This document shows, one piece after another, positions 36,757 through 45,366 of a DNA stretch of 64,000 bases; position 1 is the stretch's first letter, and every line of letters starts with the position of its first letter. The stretch lies in the NCBI GenBank assembly GCA_025363755.1, contig JANYLQ010000061.1, positions 1-64,000 on the forward strand, in the 5' to 3' direction. Source of the stretch: Hyphomicrobiales bacterium (lineage in GTDB: Bacteria; Pseudomonadota; Alphaproteobacteria; Rhizobiales; Aestuariivirgaceae). The notes below the pieces were generated by a model, which did not search any database, was not told where the DNA came from, and saw nothing but the letters and a program-made list of their open reading frames with translations. Position numbers and translations under genes: made by a program.

Positions 36757-38980
36757 GCCACCAGCCAAACCCTCGAGACATCCGGGCGTTCCCTCGCCTG
36801 ATGACATCTTGAAATTTGTGGCAAGTTCACCCGGTCTGGTGGGCAAGCGCGAGATTGGCCGCGCCTTCGGTATTAAAGGCAATAACAAGATCAAGCTGAA
36901 GCAAGTTTTAAAAGACATGCAAGACCAGGGCACGCTTGGTGGTAAGAAGCGCCGCATGACGGCAAAAGGCAATCTACCGCCGGTCACCGTCATTCAAGTC
37001 GAAGGCCTTGACCATGATGGCGAAGCGTGGGGCATTCCGGTGGAGTGGGCCGAAGCCGCGGGCAAACCGCCAAAGCTCTTGATCGAACTGGCCTCAGGCA
37101 AAGCCCCCGCCGTCGGTGACCGAGTGCTGGCGAAAATCGAAGCTTTATCAGGTAAAGGCCCCTACGCACACAAAGCCAAAGTCATGCGCGTATTATCGGA
37201 TCGTGCGGGCCGCGTATTGGCAATTTTCCGTATTGTTAAAGGCGAAGGTGCGAGGCTTGTGCCTGTCGACAAGAAAGCGCGTTACGATCTGCAAGTTTTG
37301 CAGGGCGATGAAGGTGGCGCACTAAATGGCGAATTGGTGGCCGCTGAAATCATCAAGGATCAAGGTCGCGGCATGCCGATTGCCCGTGTGCGCGAACGCT
37401 TGGGAGATATGGCAGACCCGCGCAACATCTCGCTGATTGCCATCCACCAACACGGCATTCCAAATGTATTTCCTGCAAAGGTTTTGGAAGAGTCCGAAGC
37501 ACTGAAGACTTTTAGCGAAGCCAGACGCATGGATTTGCGCGATGTACCGCTAGTGACGATTGATCCACCCGATGCGCGTGATCATGATGATGCGGTGTGG
37601 GCCGAGCATGATGATAGCGCGGCCAACCCAGGCGGCTTTAATGTGATCGTGGCCATTGCAGATGTGTCTGCTTACGTTCGTCCCGGCTCGGCGCTAGATC
37701 GAGAGGCGCGCATCAGAGGCAATTCAGTTTATTTCCCCGACCGCGTTGTGCCAATGTTGCCCGAACGTATTTCCAATGATTTGTGTTCATTGCGAGAGAC
37801 GGAACTTCGGCCAGCACTCGCCTGTTTTATGACCTTTGATAAATCAGGCCGCAAGAAATCGCACCACTTCAAGCGCGTCACCATGCGTTCAGCCGCAAAG
37901 TTATCTTATGAGGAAGCGCAAGCTGCAATTGATGGCAGGCCCTCGCCCAAAGCTGAAAGTTTGGTCGAGCCTGTGTTGAGACCGCTGTGGGCGGCCTATG
38001 CCGCTTTGAAAAAAGCCCAGGATGCCCGCAGCCCTTTGAATCTTGATCTGCCAGAACGCAAAATTATTCTTGATGCAACGGGTGCTGTGGCGCGGGTGAC
38101 TGTGCCGTTGCGTTTGGATGCGCATAAGTTAATTGAAGAATTTATGATTCAAGCCAATGTGGCAGCGGCTGAAGAATTAGAGAATAAAAAAACACCCCTG
38201 CTCTACCGCGTGCATGAGCAACCTTCGCAAGAAAAAATCAAAGCGCTCGCAACATTCCTCAAAACAGTAAACCGCGAATTGCCACTAGGCCAAATCATCA
38301 AGCCATCGCATTTCAATAAGCTGCTCGCATCTGTGAAGGGCGAGGATTTTGAACAGCTGGTGCACCAGATTGTTCTGCGCACACAGGCGCAAGCTGTTTA
38401 TCGCTCGGAGAATGCCGGACATTTCGGACTCACTCTTCGTCGCTATGCGCATTTTACCTCGCCGATCAGGCGCTATGCCGATTTGATCGTGCACCGTGCA
38501 TTGATCAGCGCCCTGAATATGGGGAGTGATGGTTTGTCGGAATTCGACATCGCCAATCTCGATGAAACCGCTGAAATGATAAGCACCGCTGAACGCCGTG
38601 CGATGGTGGCTGAGCGTGAAACCAACGACCGCCTGATCGCCTCATACCTTGCCCCACAAGTGGGCGCGGTGTTCAATGGTCGCATAGGCGGTGTGGTGGG
38701 CGCGGGGCTATTTGTAAATTTAGAAGAAACGGGAGCCGACGGCTTCGTACCCGCCGCCACCCTCGGCCGCGATTACTATGTCTACGACGAAGTGCGCCAC
38801 GCTCTGATTGGCGAGCGCACCGGCGAGACATTTCAGATGGGCGACATCGTAAAGGTAAAACTCGTCGAAGCCGCCCCCGTCAAAGGCGGCCTGAAATTCG
38901 AGATCGTCGGCGAAGGCCGCAAAGGCGAGAGGCCGAAGATTCGCGGCAAGTCAAGGAAACCCCAGCGCGGGCGGCGGTAA
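36740..38980 (+). CDS. rnr: Ribonuclease R
   Basis: 746 residues; 3-prime to 5-prime exoribonuclease of the RNB family. It has a winged-helix N-terminus, cold-shock domains, the RNB catalytic segment IDPPDARDHDDAVWAE (about 274-289) with its acidic residues, and a C-terminal S1 domain (GGVVGAGLFVNLEETGADG). A basic tail ends GKSRKPQRGRR. The start is a TTG inside the end of topA, so the two are co-expressed. Confidence 0.95.
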   Translation: MSKPPKPPAKPSRHPGVPSPDDILKFVASSPGLVGKREIGRAFGIKGNNKIKLKQVLKDMQDQGTLGGKKRRMTAKGNLPPVTVIQVEGLDHDGEAWGIPVEWAEAAGKPPKLLIELASGKAPAVGDRVLAKIEALSGKGPYAHKAKVMRVLSDRAGRVLAIFRIVKGEGARLVPVDKKARYDLQVLQGDEGGALNGELVAAEIIKDQGRGMPIARVRERLGDMADPRNISLIAIHQHGIPNVFPAKVLEESEALKTFSEARRMDLRDVPLVTIDPPDARDHDDAVWAEHDDSAANPGGFNVIVAIADVSAYVRPGSALDREARIRGNSVYFPDRVVPMLPERISNDLCSLRETELRPALACFMTFDKSGRKKSHHFKRVTMRSAAKLSYEEAQAAIDGRPSPKAESLVEPVLRPLWAAYAALKKAQDARSPLNLDLPERKIILDATGAVARVTVPLRLDAHKLIEEFMIQANVAAAEELENKKTPLLYRVHEQPSQEKIKALATFLKTVNRELPLGQIIKPSHFNKLLASVKGEDFEQLVHQIVLRTQAQAVYRSENAGHFGLTLRRYAHFTSPIRRYADLIVHRALISALNMGSDGLSEFDIANLDETAEMISTAERRAMVAERETNDRLIASYLAPQVGAVFNGRIGGVVGAGLFVNLEETGADGFVPAATLGRDYYVYDEVRHALIGERTGETFQMGDIVKVKLVEAAPVKGGLKFEIVGEGRKGERPKIRGKSRKPQRGRR

Positions 38981-39067
38981 ATCTTTCCCTTTACAGCATT
39001 GCGACCCCTTGCCGCTGCGGCGGTTGGAGGGTTTGTATTCACCCTGCTCCACGCCCAAATCTACCTG

Positions 39068-39457
39068 ATGTTTGAAATCAGATCATGGCCTCAGGCGATT
39101 TGGCGCGGTTTTCGCTGTAAGTGCCCGGCTTGTGGCCAAGGTCAAATGTTCTACAAATATCTGAAGGTTGTAGACCAATGCTCGTCTTGTGGCGAGGATC
39201 TGCATTATCAGCGCGCCGATGATGCCCCGCCCTATCTGACCATTATGGCAGTTGGTCATATCATCGTCCCCGCCCTTTTTATTGTTGAACGTTTATGGAA
39301 GCCCGCCATCTGGGTTCATATGGCAATTTGGTTGCCTCTCACCCTAGTCCTCACCCTTGCCCTATTGCCGATGTTCAAAGGTGCTGTCGTGGGTTTGCAA
39401 TGGGCGCTGCGTATGCATGGGTTTGGCGTGTCTGGTGCATTTCACTCAGATCAATAG
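39068..39457 (+). CDS. DUF983 membrane protein
   Basis: 129 residues. A zinc-ribbon-like pair CKCPACGQGQ and CSSCGEDL precedes two hydrophobic segments (VGHIIVPALFIVERLW and AIWLPLTLVLTLALLP). This order and the GRGKMF-like QGQMFYKYL are typical of DUF983. An earlier in-frame start is a TTG; the ATG at 39068 fits the family length. Function unknown. It lies between rnr and rpmG, the usual place in alphaproteobacteria. Confidence 0.9.
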   Translation: MFEIRSWPQAIWRGFRCKCPACGQGQMFYKYLKVVDQCSSCGEDLHYQRADDAPPYLTIMAVGHIIVPALFIVERLWKPAIWVHMAIWLPLTLVLTLALLPMFKGAVVGLQWALRMHGFGVSGAFHSDQ

Positions 39458-39520
39458 GCCGCGCTTGACTTTTCAGGACAATTCCTGTCTATCCGCCCCA
39501 ACAGACATTCGGAGACTATT

Positions 39521-39688
39521 ATGGCTAAAGGTAACGTGATCAAGATTAAGCTGGCATCGACTGCCGATACAGGCTTTTTCTATGTGACCAAAAAAAATTC
39601 GCGCACCAAGACCGAGAAGTTCTCGTTCATGAAATATGACCCGGTTGTGCGCAAGCATGTTGAATTCAAGGAAACCAAGATAAAGTAA
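39521..39688 (+). CDS. rpmG: 50S ribosomal protein L33
   Basis: 55 residues, the usual length for bacterial L33. The sequence has the family pattern [20 protein letters not shown] followed by [22 protein letters not shown] and a basic tail. The gene is short and was read directly from the DNA. GGAGAC precedes the ATG. It lacks the paired zinc cysteines of C-plus L33 forms, so it is a zinc-independent version. A strong terminator follows. Confidence 0.96.
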   Translation: MAKGNVIKIKLASTADTGFFYVTKKNSRTKTEKFSFMKYDPVVRKHVEFKETKIK

Positions 39689-39709
39689 TTGATTAGGTTT
39701 TGACTTTTT

Positions 39710-39739
39710 AAAAGGCGCTCAGAGATGGGCGCTTTTTTT
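39710..39739 (+). terminator. Rho-independent terminator after rpmG
   Basis: AAAAGGCGC (39710-39718) pairs with GCGCTTTTT (from 39729) around a 10-base loop, with one G-T pair, and runs into seven T residues. It ends rpmG transcription 22 bases after the stop codon. Confidence 0.85.
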
Positions 39740-40014
39740 ATTTTTAGAATGTGAAAATTGAGGTGCCGGCCCGGGTTTATTGTAAACGAGGAGGCCACTC
39801 AGTTACGGCCCGAGCCGGCGAGCCAACGAAATCAGGAGATGCGGCGGGCCTGACCACGAAGGCTTTGGATTCAGAAGCATATTTGCTTCAATTGAGATGC
39901 TTGAGGAACGGCTCTCGGTGCAGGAGCGCCGTTCCTCTGAGGTAATGTCCGGCGCCTTGGAGAAAGCTAACGGACGCATTCGAAATCATGTATAAGTTTA
40001 TGCATCTCGGCCAA
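39740..40014. other. Gene-free, structured intergenic stretch
   Basis: About 275 bases without a supported gene. It contains two strong hairpins: GCCGGCCCGGG (39765-39775) against CCCGAGCCGGC (39809-39819) with one mismatch, and GAGGAACGGC (39903-39912) against GCCGTTCCTC (39928-39937), perfect. Neither is followed by a T-run. It could encode a structured RNA on either strand or be a relic. I do not recognise SRP RNA, tmRNA, RNase P RNA or 6S RNA. Confidence 0.45.
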
Positions 40015-40050
40015 CAAAAAATCCAGCGTAACCTATGGTAAACGCTGGGC
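40015..40050 (-). terminator. Rho-independent terminator after scpB
   Basis: On the minus strand CCAGCGT and ACGCTGG arms (40042-40048 and 40023-40029) close a 12-base loop and are followed by six T residues. It sits 36 bases past the scpB stop and would end the dgt-argS-SPOR-nagZ-scpA-scpB transcript. Confidence 0.8.
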
Positions 40051-40085
40051 CTTTTAATTTAACCATGAATCATTAAGGTAAACGC

Positions 40086-40811
40086 TTAGGGGATGTCCCC
40101 GCCCTCTTCTGCTGCAGGAGCTGCGCGTTCATCTGGTAAATGCATTTCAAGTGGCAGTTGTTCTGTGCCATCGAGAGGTTCTTCTTCGGCTGTCAGTTCG
40201 TCTGTAACCCGTGGCATCGGCACATCAAAGCCCGGTGGAATATTGCCGTCCAATAGTCCAGCGGCTTTCAACTCATGCAAGCCTGGCAAATCGGTGAGTT
40301 CATTCAAACCGAAGTGGCTCAGGAACTCTGGCGTCGTCCCATAAGTCACAGGGCGACCAGGCGTCTTACGTCTGCCTCGCATGCGCACCCAACCAATTTC
40401 TAAAAGATTATCCAAAGTGCCCTTCGAAATCGCCACGCCGCGAATATCTTCAATTTCAGCGCGGGTTACAGGTTGATGATAAGCACAAATCGAAAGTGTT
40501 TCGAGCGCCGCCTTGCTCAGCTTTTTTTGTTCCTTTGTTTCACGACGCAGAACTGCGCCCATATCTTGCGCTGTTCGTATGGCCCATTTACCAGCCACCT
40601 GCACGAGGTTTACACCGCGATTTTCATAGTTGCTCTGCAAATCAGCGAGCAGGCCTATGACGTCCGTGCCTTCGCCCAAGAACTCTTGAAATTTTTCGAT
40701 GCCGACAGGCTCAGCCGAAGCAAACAACATAGCTTCGACAATACGCAAATTCTGGCTGCGCTCGGCGTGCGGATGCATGGTGACGACAAGTTCTTCGGTA
40801 TCGTCTTTCAT
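40086..40811 (-). CDS. scpB: Segregation and condensation protein B
   Basis: About 241 residues, winged-helix protein that joins ScpA and SMC in chromosome condensation. Motifs include RIVEAMLFASAEPV, AAL-ETLSICAYHQPVTRAEIEDIRGV and GRRKTPGRPVTYGTT. A TTG at 40850 is possible, but the ATG at 40811 is preferred. The C-terminal about 55 residues are acidic and poorly conserved. It follows scpA by 41 bases and ends the operon. Confidence 0.93.
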   Translation of the reverse strand: MKDDTEELVVTMHPHAERSQNLRIVEAMLFASAEPVGIEKFQEFLGEGTDVIGLLADLQSNYENRGVNLVQVAGKWAIRTAQDMGAVLRRETKEQKKLSKAALETLSICAYHQPVTRAEIEDIRGVAISKGTLDNLLEIGWVRMRGRRKTPGRPVTYGTTPEFLSHFGLNELTDLPGLHELKAAGLLDGNIPPGFDVPMPRVTDELTAEEEPLDGTEQLPLEMHLPDERAAPAAEEGGDIP

Positions 40812-40852
40812 GTCCTGCTCTTTCTCTATTGGCAAAGCGTGTGAGTGCAAAA

Positions 40853-41698
40853 TCAGTTTCCTTCAACAACGGTCAGGTGACGGCGGCGCATATAAATGGG
40901 CGTAAAGGCTTCGTCTTGGCGCATTTCAATGCGGCCATCACGCGCCAGTTCGAGACTTGCTGTGAAACTAGACGCCCGCACCGACCGACGCGTGGCCGGT
41001 GTGGCCAAGTACACCTCAAGCCAGCGATCAAAAGTGCCCCACTCGTCCATCGTGCCCATAAGCCGCTCTAATGCCTCACGCGCTTCTTTGATCGACCATG
41101 TGGGTTGGCGCTTTACAGTATAACTCTGGCGCACCACTTTACGCTGACGACGATCGGCATAAGCCTTGAGAAGATCAATCAAGTTATCGCCGTATTCACG
41201 CTGCACATCCACCACCAATGGCTGAGGTTGACCGCGCTCAAACACATGCAAGCCAAGTTGTGGCATGGCCATGATTTTTGCTGCCGCATCGCGCATCGCC
41301 GCCAAACGTTGCAAACGGAAAGCAAGGCGAGCAGCCATATCTTGGGGAAGCGCCTCATCGGTGCTGGGTGGTGTCGGAATCAATAGGCGCGATTTGAGAT
41401 AGGCCAGCCAAGCGGCCATCACCAAATAATCTGCTGCAACATCGAGACGAATTTTTTGGGCGCGCTCGATGAAAAGTAAATATTGATTAGCCAGCGTCAA
41501 GATTGAAACTTGCGCCAGATCAATTTTATGAGCGCGCGCTAATTCTAGCAACAAATCAAGCGGGCCCTCAAAGCCGCCCACATCGACAATCAGTTCATCC
41601 GCGTCAGGCTCAGGTACAACACGCAAAGCGGCCTGACCATCGGGCCAAACGTCTTGCTGCATTGGTGCTGTTGGTTCGGCCACTGTGTCGTTCTCCAT
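40853..41698 (-). CDS. scpA: Segregation and condensation protein A
   Basis: 281 residues, kleisin subunit of the SMC complex. The N-terminal part has GGFEGPLDLLLELARAHKIDL, and AADYLVMAAWLAYLKSRLLIP and the C-terminal EVYLATPATRRSVRASSF match ScpA. It bridges SMC head domains with ScpB. It lies between nagZ and scpB on the same strand, a conserved alphaproteobacterial arrangement. Confidence 0.95.
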   Translation of the reverse strand: MENDTVAEPTAPMQQDVWPDGQAALRVVPEPDADELIVDVGGFEGPLDLLLELARAHKIDLAQVSILTLANQYLLFIERAQKIRLDVAADYLVMAAWLAYLKSRLLIPTPPSTDEALPQDMAARLAFRLQRLAAMRDAAAKIMAMPQLGLHVFERGQPQPLVVDVQREYGDNLIDLLKAYADRRQRKVVRQSYTVKRQPTWSIKEAREALERLMGTMDEWGTFDRWLEVYLATPATRRSVRASSFTASLELARDGRIEMRQDEAFTPIYMRRRHLTVVEGN

Positions 41699-41760
41699 CC
41701 GCCAGTGTTTACTGAATAAATGGTGGCGATTCGAATATTATGGCAAGCTTATCCCCAGTT

Positions 41761-42777
41761 TCAAACGCTGAGAATAGCCTCTAAATCGTTCAGAGCCTGC
41801 TTCTTGTCATAAGGCAGCGGTTTGCGCTTGGCTTTCAAGGCCTGTTTGGCGCGGCGCATCGCCTTGCCAGCGAGCGGAATAGCAGCATCAGCGACCTCTT
41901 CCATTTCGCTCATAACGCCATTGCAATGTAAAAGCATGTCGCAACCAGCGGCCAAGGCCAGATTTGCTTTTTCGGTAAAAGTGCCTTGAAGAGCTTTCAT
42001 CGATAAATCATCCGTCATCAATAAGCCTTCAAAGCCAATCAGTTTACGAACAACATTTTTTATGATTTTGCGCGATAAAGTCGCCGGAAATTCCTTATCA
42101 AGCGCCTCGTAAATCACGTGTGCTGTCATTGCCATGGGACAATCAGCAAAGCCAACAAATGGCAAGAAATCGACTCTCTCCAATTCGATTCGTGGAGCCT
42201 TTACAACTGGCAAGTTGTGATGGCTGTCAACGTCAGCCCGTCCATGACCGGGAATATGTTTCATCACTGGCAAAACACCGCCTTCCATAAGCCCCACCGT
42301 ATGAGCGCGTGAAAGTATCATGATATGATCAAGGCGCATTGAATAAGCGCGGTTGCCGATCACATCATGCGCGCCAGGTTGTGGTACATCCAACACCGGC
42401 AGACAACTCGCTGTAATACCGATTTCAGCCAAATCATCAGCCATCAACCGGCCAACACTGCGCGCCGTCTTTAACGCCAGTGTTGGGCAACGATCATATT
42501 GTTTTCCATATTCCATTGCTGCCGGATATTTGCGCCAATAATTAGAAGGTGGGCCCAATCGTTGAACGCGCCCGCCTTCTTGATCTATAAATATAGGTGC
42601 ATCTTTGCGGCCTACCGCACCACGAAATTGAGCCGTAAGATTGCGAATTTGATCAGGGCTCTCGCAATTGCGCTTAAAAAGAATCAATCCCCAAGGGTTA
42701 GTCTTTTTAAAAAACTGAACTTCGTCTTGTGACAACGATAGGGTTGCGCAACCGCTAATGAAGGAACGTATTGTCAT
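41761..42777 (-). CDS. nagZ: Beta-N-acetylhexosaminidase (glycoside hydrolase family 3)
   Basis: 338 residues, cytoplasmic GH3 enzyme that removes N-acetylglucosamine from recycled muropeptides. The loop KHIPGHGRADVDSH (173-186) bears the general acid/base histidine, IDQEGGRVQRL the substrate contacts, and MTDDLSM the nucleophile (D256). No signal peptide. It sits between the SPOR gene and scpA. Confidence 0.95.
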   Translation of the reverse strand: MTIRSFISGCATLSLSQDEVQFFKKTNPWGLILFKRNCESPDQIRNLTAQFRGAVGRKDAPIFIDQEGGRVQRLGPPSNYWRKYPAAMEYGKQYDRCPTLALKTARSVGRLMADDLAEIGITASCLPVLDVPQPGAHDVIGNRAYSMRLDHIMILSRAHTVGLMEGGVLPVMKHIPGHGRADVDSHHNLPVVKAPRIELERVDFLPFVGFADCPMAMTAHVIYEALDKEFPATLSRKIIKNVVRKLIGFEGLLMTDDLSMKALQGTFTEKANLALAAGCDMLLHCNGVMSEMEEVADAAIPLAGKAMRRAKQALKAKRKPLPYDKKQALNDLEAILSV

Positions 42778-42829
42778 TTGACTTTAATGAACTTTCAGAA
42801 ATGACCACAATTTCTAGTTAGTGCGGAAT

Positions 42830-45349
42830 CTACTGCTTGTGTACAAGGCAGTCGCGTTCGCCGGCAGCAAAAAGCGACGAACAAAGGCTAGATGCGACAC
42901 TTGACGTTGCCATAGGGCCAATATTTAGCCGATAACGGGTGCTGCCCAATACATTTGCCTGCTCAATAATAGGAGCATAACGCTTGATAATCTCACCATG
43001 TTTTGCAACCAAGCGAGAATATTCCGCACTCGCTTCACTCTTGCTTTTAAATGAAGCCAACTGCGCAACATAGGCGCCGGTTCCACCTGTAGCAGATGGC
43101 ACGGTAACACGCGGCGTGGCAGCGGCCACCTGCTGAGGTGGAATTACGGGCTCAGGCGGAGTTACATCCGCCGGAGCAACGGTTGCGGGCGGTACTTCCT
43201 GAGTATCTGTTTTAAACAAATCAAGTAAAGTTTTGCGCTTTTTCGGTGCTTCAACTGGCGCAGCAGCAACAGTACCAACGCTCGTCTGATCAATTTCCGA
43301 ATTGCCGTACAGCCCACCATTCGATGGTGTTGTGGTTATATTCGTTCCATCGACGACAGCCTCATTTTGCGCAGCAGAAGGTTTATTTCTAAGCGCCAAT
43401 TTTGAAGGTGGAACCAAAACAACTGGTTTGGCGCCAAGCGACTTTGTTGTCGTTTCAGCTGATGCAACTTTCTTCGTCATCAACTTTTTGTCTTTGACAT
43501 CGGGTGCTGGCTCAGCGGGTGTATCCGTAATCGCTTCTGCCGCTGGTTTTGACGTTTCCGCTTTTGAAGCGAGAACTTCAGAACCAGCCGCAGCGGCAAG
43601 GCCAGTCACAGATGGTGGTGGCGCGACGTTAGAAACAGTACCTGCAACTTGCGAACCGCCTGCAACAACTGAATTGGTTTCAGTTCCGGCTGTCACAGGC
43701 GTACCGGGAACGACTGGAAGCGCATCTGCTGCCGCCGTTTTTGCACTCGAAGGCGTAATGGTGGCTTGGTCAGTTTTCGCAGAGTCGCCCTTTCCGGAAG
43801 GTTCAAGCGAGCCTTGCGTTCCAGTTGCTCCACCAGGCGGCGGAGGCAATGGCAAAGGCGTCCCATCATTTCCAGTACCAACACTAGGAGCTGGAATGGC
43901 ATTTGCGGGCGCTGCATCACCGCTTGCAGAAGGTTGTGCGGGTGCACTATTGTTAACGGGTTGAACTGGCTGCTCTTCACTCGGCGCCATTTGACCACCA
44001 AGTATTTCACGGTCGCCGACGATGCGGTCATAGATCAATTTCTTCGAAGAATTAACAGCCTTGCCCGCAGCAGCATTATCAGTTGCCGTTGCATCAGGTG
44101 CGGCCTTGGCCGGCTTTTCGGGCGCTGCAACCACTGGGACATTAGTTTGCGTTCCAGCCATACGTCCGCCATTCTTGATGTAGTTATTGTAACCCCACCA
44201 ACCGAGTAATCCGGCGACCACGGCGAGGGCGAGAAGAGAAAGCAGAATAAGCGGAGTGTATGAGCGCGGTGCCTCTTCCTCATAACCTGTTTCAACTTCT
44301 CGGTAAGCTTGACTATATTCGTCAGCGGTCGCACGCCTCTGAGTGCGCGGTGCGGGCTGCTCAAAAATATCATCCTCTTCACCTTCGGCAAACTGAACAG
44401 AAGGTGCTTGGCGTGCAGGATTTAGTCTTGGATTAGTCCGCGAATCTGGGTCAAAGCCAGATTGCGGCGTGTTAAACCCCGTCATCGGTGGACGTTGTTG
44501 CGGCACCTGCAAACGGGGCTGTGGCTGCACACCAGCTGGTTGGTAAGACGGACGCATTTGGGGATTAAATGGCGGCGGCGGCGTATAGCCTGTCGCTGGA
44601 TCAATTGGCCTATAGCCAGATGGCGGCACGGGCGCATAACCCGGTGGATATTGTTGTGGCTGAGGCGGATAATAAGGCTGCCCCTGAGGATAGGCCGAGC
44701 CCTGAGGATAAGCCTGTGGCGGATAGATCGGTGGTGGCGGCACGGCACGCGGTGGCACAGCCTGCGAACCACCCAGTGGTGGGCGTGGCGGTGCGATCTG
44801 ATTAGAATAACCTGATTGCGGTTGCGGCACAGGAGCAGTTGCGCGCTGACCTTGCGGAGCAGAACGTCCCCCAGCTTGGGCCGCAGCGGTCGGACGAGCA
44901 GAAGTTTTCGGCTCATCATCAGCAAATGTGAACTTGGGTTTTTCTGCACCGTTTGCAGCCGGTGAAATAGCGGCCTCGGCTCTTTGCTTAGCAGCAGCTA
45001 CACGTTGTTCTGCCAGCTTCTCGGCAGCATCGCGCTGAGACTTCAATTTATTTGCTAACGCATCCGGCGAAACAGCTGGAGAACGTGGAGCCGCAGACAG
45101 TCCTGCAGGCCGCGCAGATCCAGGCGCTGGAGTGGGCTTTGCCGCTGGCCGAGGTGCCATCGGAGCAGGTCGAACAGGTGCCGCAGACGCAGCCCTTACC
45201 GGACCAGCTTCAGGTTCCATCACAGCTTTGAATTCGCCCGAAACCTTGGGCATATCTTTTCCAGCTACGATAACACTGTCCTTCGTACCAATGCCAAGGC
45301 GCTCGCGCCAATTGCGTTTATCAGAGCCACCTGTCGAATTTTGGTCCAT
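42830..45349 (-). CDS. SPOR-domain membrane protein with long disordered region
   Basis: About 839 residues. The N-terminal about 390 residues are proline/alanine/glutamine-rich and disordered. One membrane segment (YTPLILLSLLALAVVAGLLGW) follows, then another low-complexity stretch, then a C-terminal SPOR domain (about 760-838, YVAQLASFKSKSEASAEYSRL) that binds denuded peptidoglycan. The topology places SPOR in the periplasm, so it is likely a septal protein. The ATG at 45349 is chosen over one inside argS. Low complexity makes internal ORFs in other frames common. Confidence 0.9.
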   Translation of the reverse strand: MDQNSTGGSDKRNWRERLGIGTKDSVIVAGKDMPKVSGEFKAVMEPEAGPVRAASAAPVRPAPMAPRPAAKPTPAPGSARPAGLSAAPRSPAVSPDALANKLKSQRDAAEKLAEQRVAAAKQRAEAAISPAANGAEKPKFTFADDEPKTSARPTAAAQAGGRSAPQGQRATAPVPQPQSGYSNQIAPPRPPLGGSQAVPPRAVPPPPIYPPQAYPQGSAYPQGQPYYPPQPQQYPPGYAPVPPSGYRPIDPATGYTPPPPFNPQMRPSYQPAGVQPQPRLQVPQQRPPMTGFNTPQSGFDPDSRTNPRLNPARQAPSVQFAEGEEDDIFEQPAPRTQRRATADEYSQAYREVETGYEEEAPRSYTPLILLSLLALAVVAGLLGWWGYNNYIKNGGRMAGTQTNVPVVAAPEKPAKAAPDATATDNAAAGKAVNSSKKLIYDRIVGDREILGGQMAPSEEQPVQPVNNSAPAQPSASGDAAPANAIPAPSVGTGNDGTPLPLPPPPGGATGTQGSLEPSGKGDSAKTDQATITPSSAKTAAADALPVVPGTPVTAGTETNSVVAGGSQVAGTVSNVAPPPSVTGLAAAAGSEVLASKAETSKPAAEAITDTPAEPAPDVKDKKLMTKKVASAETTTKSLGAKPVVLVPPSKLALRNKPSAAQNEAVVDGTNITTTPSNGGLYGNSEIDQTSVGTVAAAPVEAPKKRKTLLDLFKTDTQEVPPATVAPADVTPPEPVIPPQQVAAATPRVTVPSATGGTGAYVAQLASFKSKSEASAEYSRLVAKHGEIIKRYAPIIEQANVLGSTRYRLNIGPMATSSVASSLCSSLFAAGERDCLVHKQ

Positions 45350-45366
45350 TGTCACTTCATCCGTTG

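Noticed and set aside
39751-39945. 64-codon plus-strand frame in the rpmG-scpB gap
   Set aside because: No ribosome site or recognisable composition. It runs through both arms of two strong hairpins, which suits a structured RNA or non-coding DNA better.
40000-40022. Possible promoter near AAAAAATCC
   Set aside because: The A-run is the complement of the terminator T-run for scpB and explains the composition.
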